A stretch of 64,000 nucleotides of DNA, from contig NZ_NHSH01000065.1 of assembly GCF_016653315.1 (NCBI RefSeq), positions 1-64,000 of the forward strand, written 5' to 3'. Source of the DNA: Halochromatium roseum. Its GTDB lineage: Bacteria; Pseudomonadota; Gammaproteobacteria; Chromatiales; Chromatiaceae. A program made the translations under genes and the position numbers. Below the pieces are notes generated by a model. It was not told where the DNA came from and did not search any database. It saw nothing but the letters and a program-made list of their open reading frames with translations. Below, piece after piece: positions 27,081 to 36,746 of this stretch. The first letter of the stretch is position 1. Every line of letters begins with the position of its first letter.

Positions 27081-28151
27081 ATGACCACCGCGACCCAGGA
27101 AGCCCCCATCCGCGACCGCATCCAGGTCCCTGCGCATCCGACCTGGCCAGCCCTCGACGCTGCCGCCAAGACCGCGCTCAAGGACCGCATCAAGCGCCTG
27201 CTCGCCGAACAGAACGCGGTGCTGGTCGCGCATTACTATGTCGACGGCGACCTGCAGGAGCTGGCTGAAGAGACCGGCGGCTATGTCGCCGACTCGCTGG
27301 AGATGGCCCGCTTCGGCGCCGAGAGTGGCGCCAAGACGCTGGTCGTCTGCGGCGTGCGCTTCATGGGCGAGACGGCCAAGATCCTCAATCCCGAGAAGCG
27401 GGTCTTGATGCCGACGCTGCAGGCCACCTGCTCGCTCGACGAGGGCTGCCCGGCTGAGGCCTTCAGCGCCTTCTGTGACGCACATCCCGATCACAGCGTC
27501 GTGGTCTATGCCAACACCAGCGCCGAGGTCAAGGCACGCTCAGACTGGGTCGTCACCTCCAGCATCGCGCTACCGATCGTCCAGCACCTGCATGAGCGCG
27601 GCGAGAAGATCCTCTGGGCGCCCGATAAGCACCTCGGGCGCTACGTGCAAAGACAGACCGGCGCTGAGATGCTGCTCTGGGACAGCGCCTGTGTCGTGCA
27701 TGAGGAGTTCAAGGGCTTCGCGCTCGAGCGCGTCCGACGATTGCATCCGGACGCAGCCATTCTGGTCCACCCTGAATCCCCCGATGAGATCGTCGACCAG
27801 GCCGACGTGGTCGGCTCCACCACCCAGCTGATCAAGGCCGTCCGCGACTTGCCCAATCGCGAATTCATCGTCGCCACCGACGAGGGCATCTTCTGGAAGA
27901 TGCACCAACTTGCACCCGACAAGACGCTGATCGCCGCCCCCACCGCCGGCGAAGGCGCCACCTGCGAGAGCTGTGCGCACTGCCCCTGGATGGCGATGAA
28001 CGCGCTGCAAAATCTCGAACAGGTACTGCGGCGCGGCGACCAGGAGATCCAGATCGATGAGGCCATCCGCCAGCGCGCCGTGATCCCGATCCAGCGCATG
28101 CTCGAGTTCGCCCGCGAGCAGGGCATTGGTCAGACTCGCGGCATTCGCTGA
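27081..28151 (+). CDS. nadA: Quinolinate synthase NadA
   Basis: The protein matches NadA throughout: [20 protein letters not shown]-like N-terminus, [34 protein letters not shown] and the C-terminal cluster ligand segment [10 protein letters not shown]. The three 4Fe-4S cysteines are in place. It condenses iminoaspartate with dihydroxyacetone phosphate in de novo NAD synthesis. GGAG six bases upstream supports the ATG at 27081 (356 residues); open sequence upstream to 26976 is probably leader. Confidence 0.96.
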   Translation: MTTATQEAPIRDRIQVPAHPTWPALDAAAKTALKDRIKRLLAEQNAVLVAHYYVDGDLQELAEETGGYVADSLEMARFGAESGAKTLVVCGVRFMGETAKILNPEKRVLMPTLQATCSLDEGCPAEAFSAFCDAHPDHSVVVYANTSAEVKARSDWVVTSSIALPIVQHLHERGEKILWAPDKHLGRYVQRQTGAEMLLWDSACVVHEEFKGFALERVRRLHPDAAILVHPESPDEIVDQADVVGSTTQLIKAVRDLPNREFIVATDEGIFWKMHQLAPDKTLIAAPTAGEGATCESCAHCPWMAMNALQNLEQVLRRGDQEIQIDEAIRQRAVIPIQRMLEFAREQGIGQTRGIR

Positions 28152-28271
28152 GCCTCGACAGACGACGCCACAAGGCGATGTCTGACAAAGGGGATACCGC
28201 CTTGCGAGTCTTGGCGCCCGCCTTCCGCCATGACGCCCCGAACGCGACAGGCTGAAAAGCCAGAGTCTTCG

Positions 28272-29618
28272 ATGAGCACCAACGACGCTTTATCATCCAG
28301 CACCGAGATCGAGCGCCTGCTGGCAATCGATCGCGGCCACGCCTGGCATCCCTACACCTCGACCATCGACCGCGACCCGGTCTATCCAGTCCGCGCCGCC
28401 CAGGGCTGCGAGATCGAGCTGATGGATGGCCGCCGCCTCATCGACGGCATGGCCTCTTGGTGGTGCGTGATCCACGGCTACAACCATCCACTGCTCAATC
28501 AGGCCGCGCGCGAGCAGCTCAAGCAGATGGCGCATGTGATGTTTGGCGGTCTGACCCATGCGCCGGCGGTCGGGCTGGTCGAGCGGCTTGTGCGGATCAC
28601 GCCTGAGCCGTTGCAGCAGGTTTTTCTTTGCGATTCCGGCTCGGTCGCGGTCGAGGTCGCGATGAAGATGGCGCTGCAGTATCAGCAGGCCATCGGTCAG
28701 CGCAAGCGCGTGCGCTTTCTCACCCTGCGCTCTGGCTACCACGGCGATACCTTCCATGCGATGTCGGTCTGCGACCCAGTCACCGGCATGCACCATCTCT
28801 TCAACCAAGTACTGCCACAGCAATTCTTCGCGCCGGCCCCGACAGCGCGTTTCGGCGAGCCCTGCAGCGATGACGACATTGCTGAGTTTGAGCGCCTGAT
28901 CGAGACCCATCGCGACGAGATCGCGGCGGTCATCCTAGAGCCCATTGTCCAGGGCGCCGGTGGCATGCGCTTCTACTCGGCCGAGTACCTGCAGCGGGTG
29001 CGCGCGCTCTGTGACGCGCATGGCGTGCTGTTGATCGCCGACGAGATCGCCACTGGCTTTGGCCGCACCGGCCGGCTGTTCGCCTGCGAGCACGCCGGTA
29101 TCAGCCCAGACATCATGACGCTCGGCAAGGCGCTCACCGGCGGCTATCTGACCTCGGCCGCCACGCTGACGACCGAGCAGGTCGCGTATGCCATCTCCAG
29201 CGCCGAGCCGGGCGCCTTCATGCACGGCCCGACCTTCATGGGCAACCCACTGGCCTGCGCCATCGCCACTGCCAGCATCGACCTGCTGCTTGGGCCTAGC
29301 CCTGGCTCCGGCACCGGCGGCCAAGGCTGGCAGGCCAATATCGCGCGCATCGAGCAGCGGCTCAAGAGCGACCTTGAGCCCTGCCGCGAACTCCCTGGAG
29401 TCGCCGACGTCCGCGTCCTCGGCGCCATCGGCGTGGTCGAGATGGAACAGCCGGTCGCCATGCGTGAGATCCAGCGTCGTTTCGTCGAACGAGGCGTCTG
29501 GGTGCGTCCGTTTGGGCGCTTGGTCTACCTGATGCCACCCTTCATCATCAGCGACGAGGAGCTGCAGTGGCTCACAGCGGCGGTTGTCGAGGTACTTGCG
29601 CAGTCAGCGCCCACGTAG
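28272..29618 (+). CDS. bioA: Adenosylmethionine-8-amino-7-oxononanoate aminotransferase BioA
   Basis: Class III aminotransferase with BioA hallmarks: [11 protein letters not shown] near the start, [44 protein letters not shown] and the PLP-lysine segment [10 protein letters not shown]. It makes 7,8-diaminopelargonate in biotin synthesis. The ATG at 28272 fits the family's N-terminus; 28230 is an alternative. The C-terminus VLAQSAPT is followed by a TAG that belongs to an adjacent transposase remnant, so the last few codons and the stop were probably replaced by that insertion. No other bio genes are in the window. Confidence 0.94.
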   Translation: MSTNDALSSSTEIERLLAIDRGHAWHPYTSTIDRDPVYPVRAAQGCEIELMDGRRLIDGMASWWCVIHGYNHPLLNQAAREQLKQMAHVMFGGLTHAPAVGLVERLVRITPEPLQQVFLCDSGSVAVEVAMKMALQYQQAIGQRKRVRFLTLRSGYHGDTFHAMSVCDPVTGMHHLFNQVLPQQFFAPAPTARFGEPCSDDDIAEFERLIETHRDEIAAVILEPIVQGAGGMRFYSAEYLQRVRALCDAHGVLLIADEIATGFGRTGRLFACEHAGISPDIMTLGKALTGGYLTSAATLTTEQVAYAISSAEPGAFMHGPTFMGNPLACAIATASIDLLLGPSPGSGTGGQGWQANIARIEQRLKSDLEPCRELPGVADVRVLGAIGVVEMEQPVAMREIQRRFVERGVWVRPFGRLVYLMPPFIISDEELQWLTAAVVEVLAQSAPT

Positions 29619-30121
29619 GCGCGCAGGCCGGTGCCGAAGTGTCCGCCCTGCAGGGTGCTTGGCAATTCGCCGCACAGCCACTCGCCATCCGGGGTTTGCC
29701 AGACCTCAAGGCGGTAGCGGGTGTTGTGCGCTTGAATCTTGAGATCTTGGACCACCACGTCGCGATAGCCCTTGAAGCGCGAGCCCGGTGGGGGTAGTTG
29801 ACTCGGCGGAATACGGCAGTCTTCGTGGATCTTCAGCTGCGCGGTTTTGGCGCGCTTGCTCGAGCCCGGGCGCTTGCGAGTGCCTTTGGACGGGTCCTCG
29901 TCGCCTTCCTGGTCCTCGCCTTGTCCGGCCTTCTGCTCCATCCCGATGGGCTTGAAGCGCGGCTTGCCTTTCTCGCCCTTGAGCTTCGCGATCTCATCGC
30001 GCAGTTGTTGGATGGTCTCGGTCTGCTGCTGGGTCTGCTCGGCCAAGGTCTCGATCAGGCGCACCAACTCCTCGATCAGCGCGGTGCGCTCGGTCTCGGG
30101 AATGAGTGGGAGTTCGATCAC
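29525..30121 (-). pseudogene. N-terminal remnant of a transposase (IS66-like), fused to bioA antisense
   Basis: The first 168 or so codons look like the N-terminal part of a long transposase: a coiled coil (IEELVRLIETLAEQTQQQTE), a Lys/Gly-rich linker, then FKGYRDVVVQDLKIQA and the WQTPDGEWLCGELPS segment ending in [10 protein letters not shown]. After AYV the reading frame runs into the antisense strand of the bioA 3' end and loses all transposase character. The catalytic DDE core is therefore missing. The break lies at about 29611. The IS66 assignment is tentative. Confidence 0.75.
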
Positions 30122-30239
30122 AGCGGTTCAGGCAGGGACTTGTCGGGGTCAGGATGAGAGTGTCTGGTCGCCATGGTAACGCAGCAGCGACTCCCGGTTG
30201 CCATGACTTATTGAGAAGTTACTGCATGCGCGGTGTCAA

Positions 30240-31388
30240 TCAACCCACCAACCCGGCCCGATCAAGCCGACGTATCAGCGCCGATTTGCGACTGTGCTGA
30301 TCTCGCAGCCGTCGCAAGCGAGCGGAAAAGGCCTCGAGCGCACCATCGGTCTCGGCAAGCTCGCGCAGATCCTTGAGTCGCTCGACCAGCTGTTGGTAAG
30401 CGGATGCAGAACGCTGTTCGACGAGGTCATCGACCTTGCGCCACAGCACCTCTTCTTGACCACGCAGCGTGGTGAGATAGCGTTTGCGCGCCGCGGCCGC
30501 TTCGGCCGCCTTACGCGCTTGTTCGGCGGCGCGTGCCGCGTCCTCGCGCTGCCGACGTTCGCGATGGAGCATCTCGGCGCGTTCGAGCAACTGGCCCACC
30601 GTTCGGCGAGCCGGCAAGCCCTCCGCATCCTCGCCTGGCTGCAGCTCGCGCTCGATCTGCTGCCGCAGCTCGGCAAGGCGATAGGGCTGGTCGCCGATGA
30701 TCAGTTCCGCGAGCAACGCATCTTTCTCGGCCGTTGAGCGCTCGGCCAACCAGCGTTCAATGTCGGCCGCACCGATCGCATGGGCCTGTAGCGGGGCACT
30801 CGCCTCCGCGGCGGTGACGAGCAGATCCTGCGGGATGCGGAGAAACTCGGCCAAGGCCCGATGAGGGGCATCCAGCTCGCCCAGGCCGGGCGGAACCGGC
30901 GGCTCCTCGGCCACCTCGTCGAGATCACCGGCACCGGCCTGCGCCAGCCACCCGAGATACAGACTGCGACGGTCACCACGCATCAGGCTCGAGCGTACCC
31001 CGATCAGAGACGAGAGCCAGCCGTGCCCTTCCTCCCAGTCCGGATTGTCCGTCTGCGAGATGAAGGAGAGCACGAGATGCTCTGCGGTCTGCCACCCTTC
31101 CAGGCCGTCCTCAAGCAGATAGTCACCGATCTCGCGCTCCTTCAGCAAGGCAAGGGGCAGACGCAGCATCAGCCAGCGCGTGCCCCAATTGGCAACGTGG
31201 AGGAAGGCATCGAAATAGCGCTCCATCCAGCGCCGTGGACTTCCCTTGAAATCACCCCAGTGATATTCGTTCCAAAACCGAGTCGGGGTGATCTCGGCGC
31301 GCGAGGACCAGCGCCGCAGCTCAGTCATGTCCTCAGCGCTCAAGGGCTGATCAATGGTTTGGAACTCGAAGTATTGATACTCGCTCAT
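30240..31388 (-). CDS. Conserved-looking cytoplasmic protein of unknown function
   Basis: I do not recognise a named domain. The 382 residues begin with MSEYQYFEFQTIDQPL and a compact aromatic-rich N-terminal domain (FWNEYHWGDFKGSPRRWMERYFDAFLHVANWGT region). A middle part follows, then a long charged coiled coil (residues about 270-380, RERRQREDAARAAEQARKAA). My recollection is that similar proteins occur next to SWIM zinc-finger genes; none is present here. An SNF2 helicase lies 5 kb away beyond an insertion sequence. The ATG at 31388 was chosen over 31568 because only noise precedes it. Confidence 0.7.
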   Translation of the reverse strand: MSEYQYFEFQTIDQPLSAEDMTELRRWSSRAEITPTRFWNEYHWGDFKGSPRRWMERYFDAFLHVANWGTRWLMLRLPLALLKEREIGDYLLEDGLEGWQTAEHLVLSFISQTDNPDWEEGHGWLSSLIGVRSSLMRGDRRSLYLGWLAQAGAGDLDEVAEEPPVPPGLGELDAPHRALAEFLRIPQDLLVTAAEASAPLQAHAIGAADIERWLAERSTAEKDALLAELIIGDQPYRLAELRQQIERELQPGEDAEGLPARRTVGQLLERAEMLHRERRQREDAARAAEQARKAAEAAAARKRYLTTLRGQEEVLWRKVDDLVEQRSASAYQQLVERLKDLRELAETDGALEAFSARLRRLRDQHSRKSALIRRLDRAGLVG

Positions 31389-32003
31389 CAGGGTCTCAGG
31401 CAGTTGATTGCAGATCCACCGGCGGCAGCGCCGCAAGGACCGCGGCCGCTGCAAGCGGACCAACCGTCCTGTTTGGATTCCTCGCCGACTGCGGCCATTG
31501 AGCAGGATTGTTTCGGTGCATCGAGGAGGCCGATGCTGGTGGCACCCATGTCGAGCGTGCAGTCCCAAACCGATCCTGATGAGAAGGGTAGCATTTCACC
31601 CCGTCTGCCGCTTTCACGGGCAGCGGTACCTTGCCTGCTCGCCCCCGCTCGATGACCTACGCGCGTGGGGTGCCGTCGTTGCAGTCGAGCCTGCGCGGTG
31701 CGGGTATCAGGGCAAGCGATCAGGCTGGCGGCGAGCATCCTGGGCAATATCATTGAATAGAACAGCCCGGCTAGTGCTTTCTTGTTGGAGACATTTGCGC
31801 TGTAGCGATTTTCGGCCGCCCAGCCCCCGCAGAGCCAGAGCGATTCCGCTGGCGGAGCAGCGCGAACGGGGCATCCAAAGCGCACGGGAGCGCCACCAGA
31901 CCCTTCAGATGAGATTTATTCTCATCGCTCGCGAATCATCGGCAAGCGCCACCCTCGGGAGCCTTGCCCCGATCCAAAACCGCCTGCTTGAGCGGAGGTC
32001 GGG
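31389..32003. other. 615 bases without a supportable gene between the unknown protein and an IS
   Basis: Several overlapping open frames occur here but none has coding character or a recognisable motif. The stretch is a likely junction zone for the insertion sequence to its right. I see no clear terminal inverted repeat or target duplication. Confidence 0.5.
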
Positions 32004-33479
32004 CTAACCCGTCGCCGGGATCGGCTGCACCAACGAGCGCATCTGCTCGGGGCGACCCTGTCGGACATGGCCCAGCGCCATGGCCATCATCACCGCGATG
32101 GCCAAGCCGACGCGGGTAGTCATCTTGGCGATGCCGCGGATGAAGTGCAGCTCAAAGCCGAAGTGGCGATCGATGCGATTGTTGATCCGCTCCAAGGCGC
32201 TGCGGCGTTTGTAGCCGCGCTGCCAGCTCGGGCTACCCTGTGGCGTGGGGACGAAGATGCGCCGGTCGTGCTCATCGAGCTTGATGCGCACCACGCGCCC
32301 AAACTCCCCGGGTGTCACCCCACCGGCCTGGTGGCATTGGGCCTGACCTTGGCACTCCAGCCCATAGGCGGCCGCCGGGCAGCGGTACTTGAGGGCGTTG
32401 CGATCGGCCTCGAAGCCCTGAAAGGCCAGGTCGCGTTGTTCGCCGGTGACCGGACAAACGCAGTGAACCGAGCCCTTCTCGGTGTGCACGATGGTGTCAG
32501 CCCGCTCGGGATTGAGGGGGCGAGTGATCGGCTTGGAGGGGTCGTAGTCTGGGTCGTTCTTCTCCTCGCGCCACAGCGCTCGGGTGTCGATCAGCGGGCG
32601 GATGGCGTACTGATCCCACAGCAGCGCCTTGGTTTCGGCGCTATCGAGTCCGCGATCGGCACTGAAGTCTCGGCAGCGTTCAGCCAACGCCGGGGTCTCG
32701 CTGAACAGGTCGCGGATCATCGCCCGTAGGGTCGGCTGTTCCGACACCGAGGCGGGCGTGAGTTCAAAGGCTACCGGGATCTCATACTGGGTATCGGCGA
32801 TCAGGTGCAGCCCGTAGCCGAACCAGCGCTTGATCTTTTTCCAGGCTTTGCCGGTGGCGGCATCAACGCCTTGGGTTTCGTGATGGCCCCAATCGGCATC
32901 GGGGTCGGAGGTCTGAGCGCTCGTGCGCGCTTTCTGCCCGGTGCTGTGACTGGCGATGTCGGTGCCATCGAAGCCGAGATGCTGACCGAAGTCGGGCAGC
33001 TCCGCCATGAGCTGCTCGCGCAGGATCACCGCCAGCTCACTGATCATGCCCAGCATCTCTTCCAGCTCGATGACCTTGGCCAGAAAGCGCGAGACGTTCC
33101 AGCTTGAAGGCGCCGCGTGCACCGGCGCTGGCGTTGGCGGCACCTCAATGCGCGCGAGGCCCGTCTCAGGATCGGTCACGATCTGGGGCTTGGGCTTGCG
33201 CTGAATCGGCAGCGGGTCGAAGCCGCAGGCCTCCATGAGGCTGGGATTGCGGGCGAGCTCGCGCAGCAGGGATTCGATGCTCGCGTGCTGGAAGACAATA
33301 CCGGCAAGCAGGGCGTTCCACATCGGGCGCACTGGATAGTCGTTGCGCCCCTGTTGGCGCATCACCTCAAGGTATTGCATCAGGCGCTCATCGGGGAGAT
33401 GATCGATCGCTAACTGCAGGCGATCGAGGTCGCTGCGCGCCTCGATCGCGTCCCAGGAAAACAGGTTCGTTTGTGTCAT
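32004..33479 (-). CDS. DDE transposase (IS5/IS1182-like), apparently intact
   Basis: The 491-residue protein has the three acidic catalytic regions of a DDE transposase: LGFDGTDIASHS, CRDFSADRGLDSAETK and, near the end, RRSALERINNRIDRHFGFEL, a R..ER.N..I.R signature of the IS5/IS1182 group. A Cys-rich segment (CPAAAYGLECQGQAQCHQ) precedes the last motif. There is no internal stop or frameshift, so it may be active. The ATG at 33479 was chosen over 33557. I could not define the element's ends. Confidence 0.88.
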   Translation of the reverse strand: MTQTNLFSWDAIEARSDLDRLQLAIDHLPDERLMQYLEVMRQQGRNDYPVRPMWNALLAGIVFQHASIESLLRELARNPSLMEACGFDPLPIQRKPKPQIVTDPETGLARIEVPPTPAPVHAAPSSWNVSRFLAKVIELEEMLGMISELAVILREQLMAELPDFGQHLGFDGTDIASHSTGQKARTSAQTSDPDADWGHHETQGVDAATGKAWKKIKRWFGYGLHLIADTQYEIPVAFELTPASVSEQPTLRAMIRDLFSETPALAERCRDFSADRGLDSAETKALLWDQYAIRPLIDTRALWREEKNDPDYDPSKPITRPLNPERADTIVHTEKGSVHCVCPVTGEQRDLAFQGFEADRNALKYRCPAAAYGLECQGQAQCHQAGGVTPGEFGRVVRIKLDEHDRRIFVPTPQGSPSWQRGYKRRSALERINNRIDRHFGFELHFIRGIAKMTTRVGLAIAVMMAMALGHVRQGRPEQMRSLVQPIPATG

Positions 33480-33553
33480 GGTCACCAAGGGGTCTCTCCT
33501 CTTCAGGGGTGTCGTCTCGACAGCGACAATGATCCCTTGGTGGCCGCCCTTTT

Positions 33554-33585
33554 TCACCCCCTGCGGGGCGGCTGGGGTGATTTTT
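33554..33585 (+). terminator. Hairpin followed by five Ts, upstream of the transposase gene
   Basis: TCACCCC (33554-33560) pairs with GGGGTGA (33574-33580) and TTTTT follows. Read on + this is a canonical intrinsic terminator shape. It may stop transcription leaving the insertion sequence, or belong to the element's end. Confidence 0.55.
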
Positions 33586-33763
33586 CCCCTTCTCGGCCGA
33601 GCGTCACGCGCAAGTCATTGATTGTTCGTTCTCCGCTGGGGTAAACGAAATCCGACCCGACTTGTAGGCTCATTCAATTCAGTGAGTTAGAGACTGCGCA
33701 AATGTCTCTGTTGGAGCCAGCACAGCCCTGGGCTTGCTTGAACACAACTCCGATAGGTGATGA

Positions 33764-34396
33764 ATGACCCTTGAAGCCTGGCTCTCCCTCGCCCTGCTCT
33801 GCGTGCTCGGCGCCATGACCCCGGGTCCGAGCTTGGCGGTGGTGCTCGGCAGCATGCTGCGTGGTGGGCGTGGCGCGGGGCTGGCGGCGGCCCTGGCCCA
33901 CGGCCTTGCGGTCGGGCTCTATGCCGTGCTGACGGTTGCCGGTCTGGCGGCGTTGCTGACCGCCTCGCCCAGGCTGTTCGCACTGCTGCAGCTCGCCGCT
34001 GCCGGCTACCTGGTCTTTCTGGCCAGCGGCGCGCTGCGCCAACGCGCGATGATGACACCAGCCACTGGGGACGCGATCAGCGGTGAGAGAATCGTCATGG
34101 CCGCCCGCGATGGCTTCATGATCGCCTTCCTGAACCCGAAGCTCGCGATCTTCATGCTGGCGCTGTTCGCGCCCTTTATCACCGTCGACCAGGGACTCGG
34201 CGCCAAAGCGCTGCTGGTGCTCACCATCGGCGGCATCGATGCGCTGTGGTACTCAACCGTGGTCCTGGTGCTGGTGCGCAGCGGACTGCTGGTGGCGCTG
34301 GAGCGCCATGTCGTCTATGTTGGACGGATCTATGCCGCGCTGCTGCTGGCGCTGGCCCTGTTCGTCGCGAGCCGCGCCATCTCAGCGTTGTTCTGA
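33764..34396 (+). CDS. LysE/RhtB-family amino-acid exporter
   Basis: The 210-residue protein is all membrane helices, six in number. It carries the family motif AMTPGPSLAVVLGSMLRGGR between the first two segments and GFMIAFLNPKLAIFMLALFAPF in the middle. Such proteins export amino acids or homoserine-like compounds by proton exchange; the substrate cannot be read from sequence. It starts about 180 bases beyond the IS hairpin. A degraded copy of its first 50 bases occurs at 40532-40582. Confidence 0.92.
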   Translation: MTLEAWLSLALLCVLGAMTPGPSLAVVLGSMLRGGRGAGLAAALAHGLAVGLYAVLTVAGLAALLTASPRLFALLQLAAAGYLVFLASGALRQRAMMTPATGDAISGERIVMAARDGFMIAFLNPKLAIFMLALFAPFITVDQGLGAKALLVLTIGGIDALWYSTVVLVLVRSGLLVALERHVVYVGRIYAALLLALALFVASRAISALF

Positions 34397-34917
34397 TTGC
34401 TCACCGAAACCGAGTGGAGCAAAGAGCACCAAAACACGACTTGTCAGTGCAGGTTCCTCCGCATCACCTGACAATTCCGAGTGTATAGTTGCGACTAGCG
34501 CACCGCACACCAAAACGGCATCCCCTGCCAGGATGAACGCTGCCCCACGTGCGGCACCAAGCTGCTGCCCGAGGGCGCGTACCACGACCAACGATTGCAA
34601 CAGAAGCCCCAAGGCTAAGGTGGGCGCGCAATGAGGGTGCTATTGATCCAAAATATTTTTGGATATCGCCAGCGCAACTCTCGCCATGGCAGCTTTTGGG
34701 CCGAAACAATGCTGGACCGACACATTGCTGGACTGGCGCATGCTGGGCCATGCTGGGCAACACCAGATCCGACATCATACCGGCAGCACCGGCATCACCG
34801 TGCACGACGAACCGATACACCAATTTTTCAGGATAAACCTTGACAAGACTGTCTGCAGAAGCCGATGTCGAGTCCCCGCAATCGCTTCGGAACAACCCAG
34901 CCGTCCTCGACGATTCC
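34397..34917. other. Intergenic region with a short zinc-ribbon-like coding scar
   Basis: No complete gene is present. In frame from 34499 to a TAA at 34616-34618 the sequence reads PCQDERCPTCGTKLLPEG and a short tail, a CxxC zinc-ribbon-like piece without a start codon. It may be the C-terminal scrap of a lost gene. The part from about 34620 to 34840 has lower GC and presumably holds the promoter of the next gene. Confidence 0.4.
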
Positions 34918-36741
34918 ATGACACTGAAAGAAGCCCTCAGATCACTGACCGTGATCGAACTGAAGCAACGCTGCAGCCAGATCCCGGACCTACGGACCGG
35001 GAACGTCAAAGACAGTCTGGTCAACGGCCTCGCTGGCTATCTGCTCTCCGATGCACTCGCCACACTGGTCGCCGGGCTGAGCGAGCTGGAGCGCAACGCC
35101 GTCGCCGAGACCCTTTACAACTGGAATGGCAGTTTCAGCGCAGTGGCCTTCAAAGCCAAATATGAAGCACTGCCGGATCATTTCACCTACGACCCTTATC
35201 TCTGGCTCGGGCTCGGCCGTTCGAAGACCAAGCACCAGCCCAGCACACTCAAGCTGTTCTTCTTCGGCACGGACATCCCAACCGACCTCGCCGCGCGTCT
35301 GGCGCAACTGGTACCAGAGCCGCCGCCCCTGCGCATTGCCACTCTGGATGACGAGCAGTTACCGGAGACGGTCACCATCAAGCATTTCAGCGGTGACGAG
35401 TCCGAGCCCCTGCGACGAGCAGACACCGAGATGATGGCCCATCAGGATCTACCCGCGGTGCTCCGGCTGATTGCAGAGGGCGGCATTGGCGTGGGCCCCA
35501 AGACCGGCCTGCCCAGCGCCGCCGCGATCCGGCGCCTTGAGTCGGTGCTGCTCGGCGGCGACTGGTATGGCGCCGAGGATGACAATGACGAACCGCGCTG
35601 GGCCGGCGGACCAATCCGCCCGATTCGCCCCTTTGCCTGGCCACTGCTGTTGCAGACCGGCGGCCTGGCGAAGATCGACGGCAGCAAGCTCGGCTTGACC
35701 GCCAAGGGTAAGAAGGCGCTGTCGCAGCCCGTTCACGAGGTCGTCAAGCAGCTGTACGAGCGCTGGCAGCGCAAGGGCAGCCCCGATGAGCTGCGCCGTG
35801 TAGACCTGATCAAGGGGCAGACCAGCAAAGGCGTCAGACTCACAGCGCCGATGGACCGGCGCTTGGTCATCGAAGACGCCCTGCGCGCCAGCTGCCCGGT
35901 GGGCGAATGGCTCGCCGTGGATGACCTGTTCCGGCAGATGAAGGCCGAGGGTTACCGCTTCGATGTCAGCGGAAACCCCTGGAAGCTGTATCTTTCGGAT
36001 GCCAATTATGGCTCACTCGGCTATGACGGCGCTGCCAACTTCGAGATCCTCGAGGCGCGCTACACGCTGGCTTATCTGTTCGAGTACCTCGCCACGCTCG
36101 GCATAATCGATATCGCCTACTCACGACCCTACCGCGCTCGACCCGACTATTACGATCATTGGGGCGCCGACGACCTCGATTTTCTGAGCCGCTACGACGG
36201 TCTGCGCTACCTGCGCCTCAACGCGCTCGGTGCCTACTGCCTGGACCTGACCGAGCACTACGTCGCTCAGCTCGCGGAGCGCCCCCCCTTGTTCCGGATG
36301 GACGTGGATCTAAACCTCGATCTGCTCCGGCCAGCGGAGCCTGCCGAACAGCTACAGTTAGAGCAGATCGCGAAGTCGCTGTCGGCGGATCGCTGGGGCC
36401 TGAACACGGAGGCCCTCTTCAACCGCGGCGTCGATGCCGCCGAGCGCGAGCGCATCCGAACCTTCCTCGAAACGTCCGTAGAGGGCGACCTGCCAGCCGA
36501 GGCGACCAATCTGCTCGCGCGCGTCGAGGAGCGCGCCACGGCGCTGACCGATGCCGGCCCGGCGCGGCTGATCCAATGCCGCGATGCCGCCTTGGCCGCG
36601 ATGCTCAGCACCGATCCGGCCACCGCCGCGCATTGCAGCCGCGCCGGTGAGCGGCAGCTCTGCGTGCCGCAGAAGAAGCTCAACGCCTTCCGCAAGGGAC
36701 TGGCCAAGCTCGACTTCGTCCTGCCGGAGCTTGCACCTTGA
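34918..36741 (+). CDS. Unknown protein partnered with an SNF2 helicase
   Basis: Not assigned to a family. The N-terminal 90 residues (MTLKEALRSLTVIELKQRCSQI) look like a SAP-type or winged-helix DNA-binding module with an L-K-x-R-C pattern. The rest (607 residues from the ATG at 34918) is helical with several possible winged-helix units, and includes ILEARYTLAYLFEYLATLGIIDIAY. It resembles the non-catalytic helicase-associated proteins found with bacterial SNF2 enzymes. Its stop lies 5 bases before the helicase ATG at 36747, so the two are cotranscribed. A TTG at 34840 could extend the N-terminus by 26 residues. Confidence 0.75.
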   Translation: MTLKEALRSLTVIELKQRCSQIPDLRTGNVKDSLVNGLAGYLLSDALATLVAGLSELERNAVAETLYNWNGSFSAVAFKAKYEALPDHFTYDPYLWLGLGRSKTKHQPSTLKLFFFGTDIPTDLAARLAQLVPEPPPLRIATLDDEQLPETVTIKHFSGDESEPLRRADTEMMAHQDLPAVLRLIAEGGIGVGPKTGLPSAAAIRRLESVLLGGDWYGAEDDNDEPRWAGGPIRPIRPFAWPLLLQTGGLAKIDGSKLGLTAKGKKALSQPVHEVVKQLYERWQRKGSPDELRRVDLIKGQTSKGVRLTAPMDRRLVIEDALRASCPVGEWLAVDDLFRQMKAEGYRFDVSGNPWKLYLSDANYGSLGYDGAANFEILEARYTLAYLFEYLATLGIIDIAYSRPYRARPDYYDHWGADDLDFLSRYDGLRYLRLNALGAYCLDLTEHYVAQLAERPPLFRMDVDLNLDLLRPAEPAEQLQLEQIAKSLSADRWGLNTEALFNRGVDAAERERIRTFLETSVEGDLPAEATNLLARVEERATALTDAGPARLIQCRDAALAAMLSTDPATAAHCSRAGERQLCVPQKKLNAFRKGLAKLDFVLPELAP

Positions 36742-36746
36742 CCCCG

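Noticed and set aside
31388-31885. An open frame on - upstream of the unknown 382-residue protein.
   Set aside because: Mixed composition, no motif, no ribosome site; probably junction DNA.
31900-33700. Possible terminal inverted repeats around the intact transposase (GTCGGG-type matches on both sides).
   Set aside because: The match is only about six bases and no target duplication could be seen.
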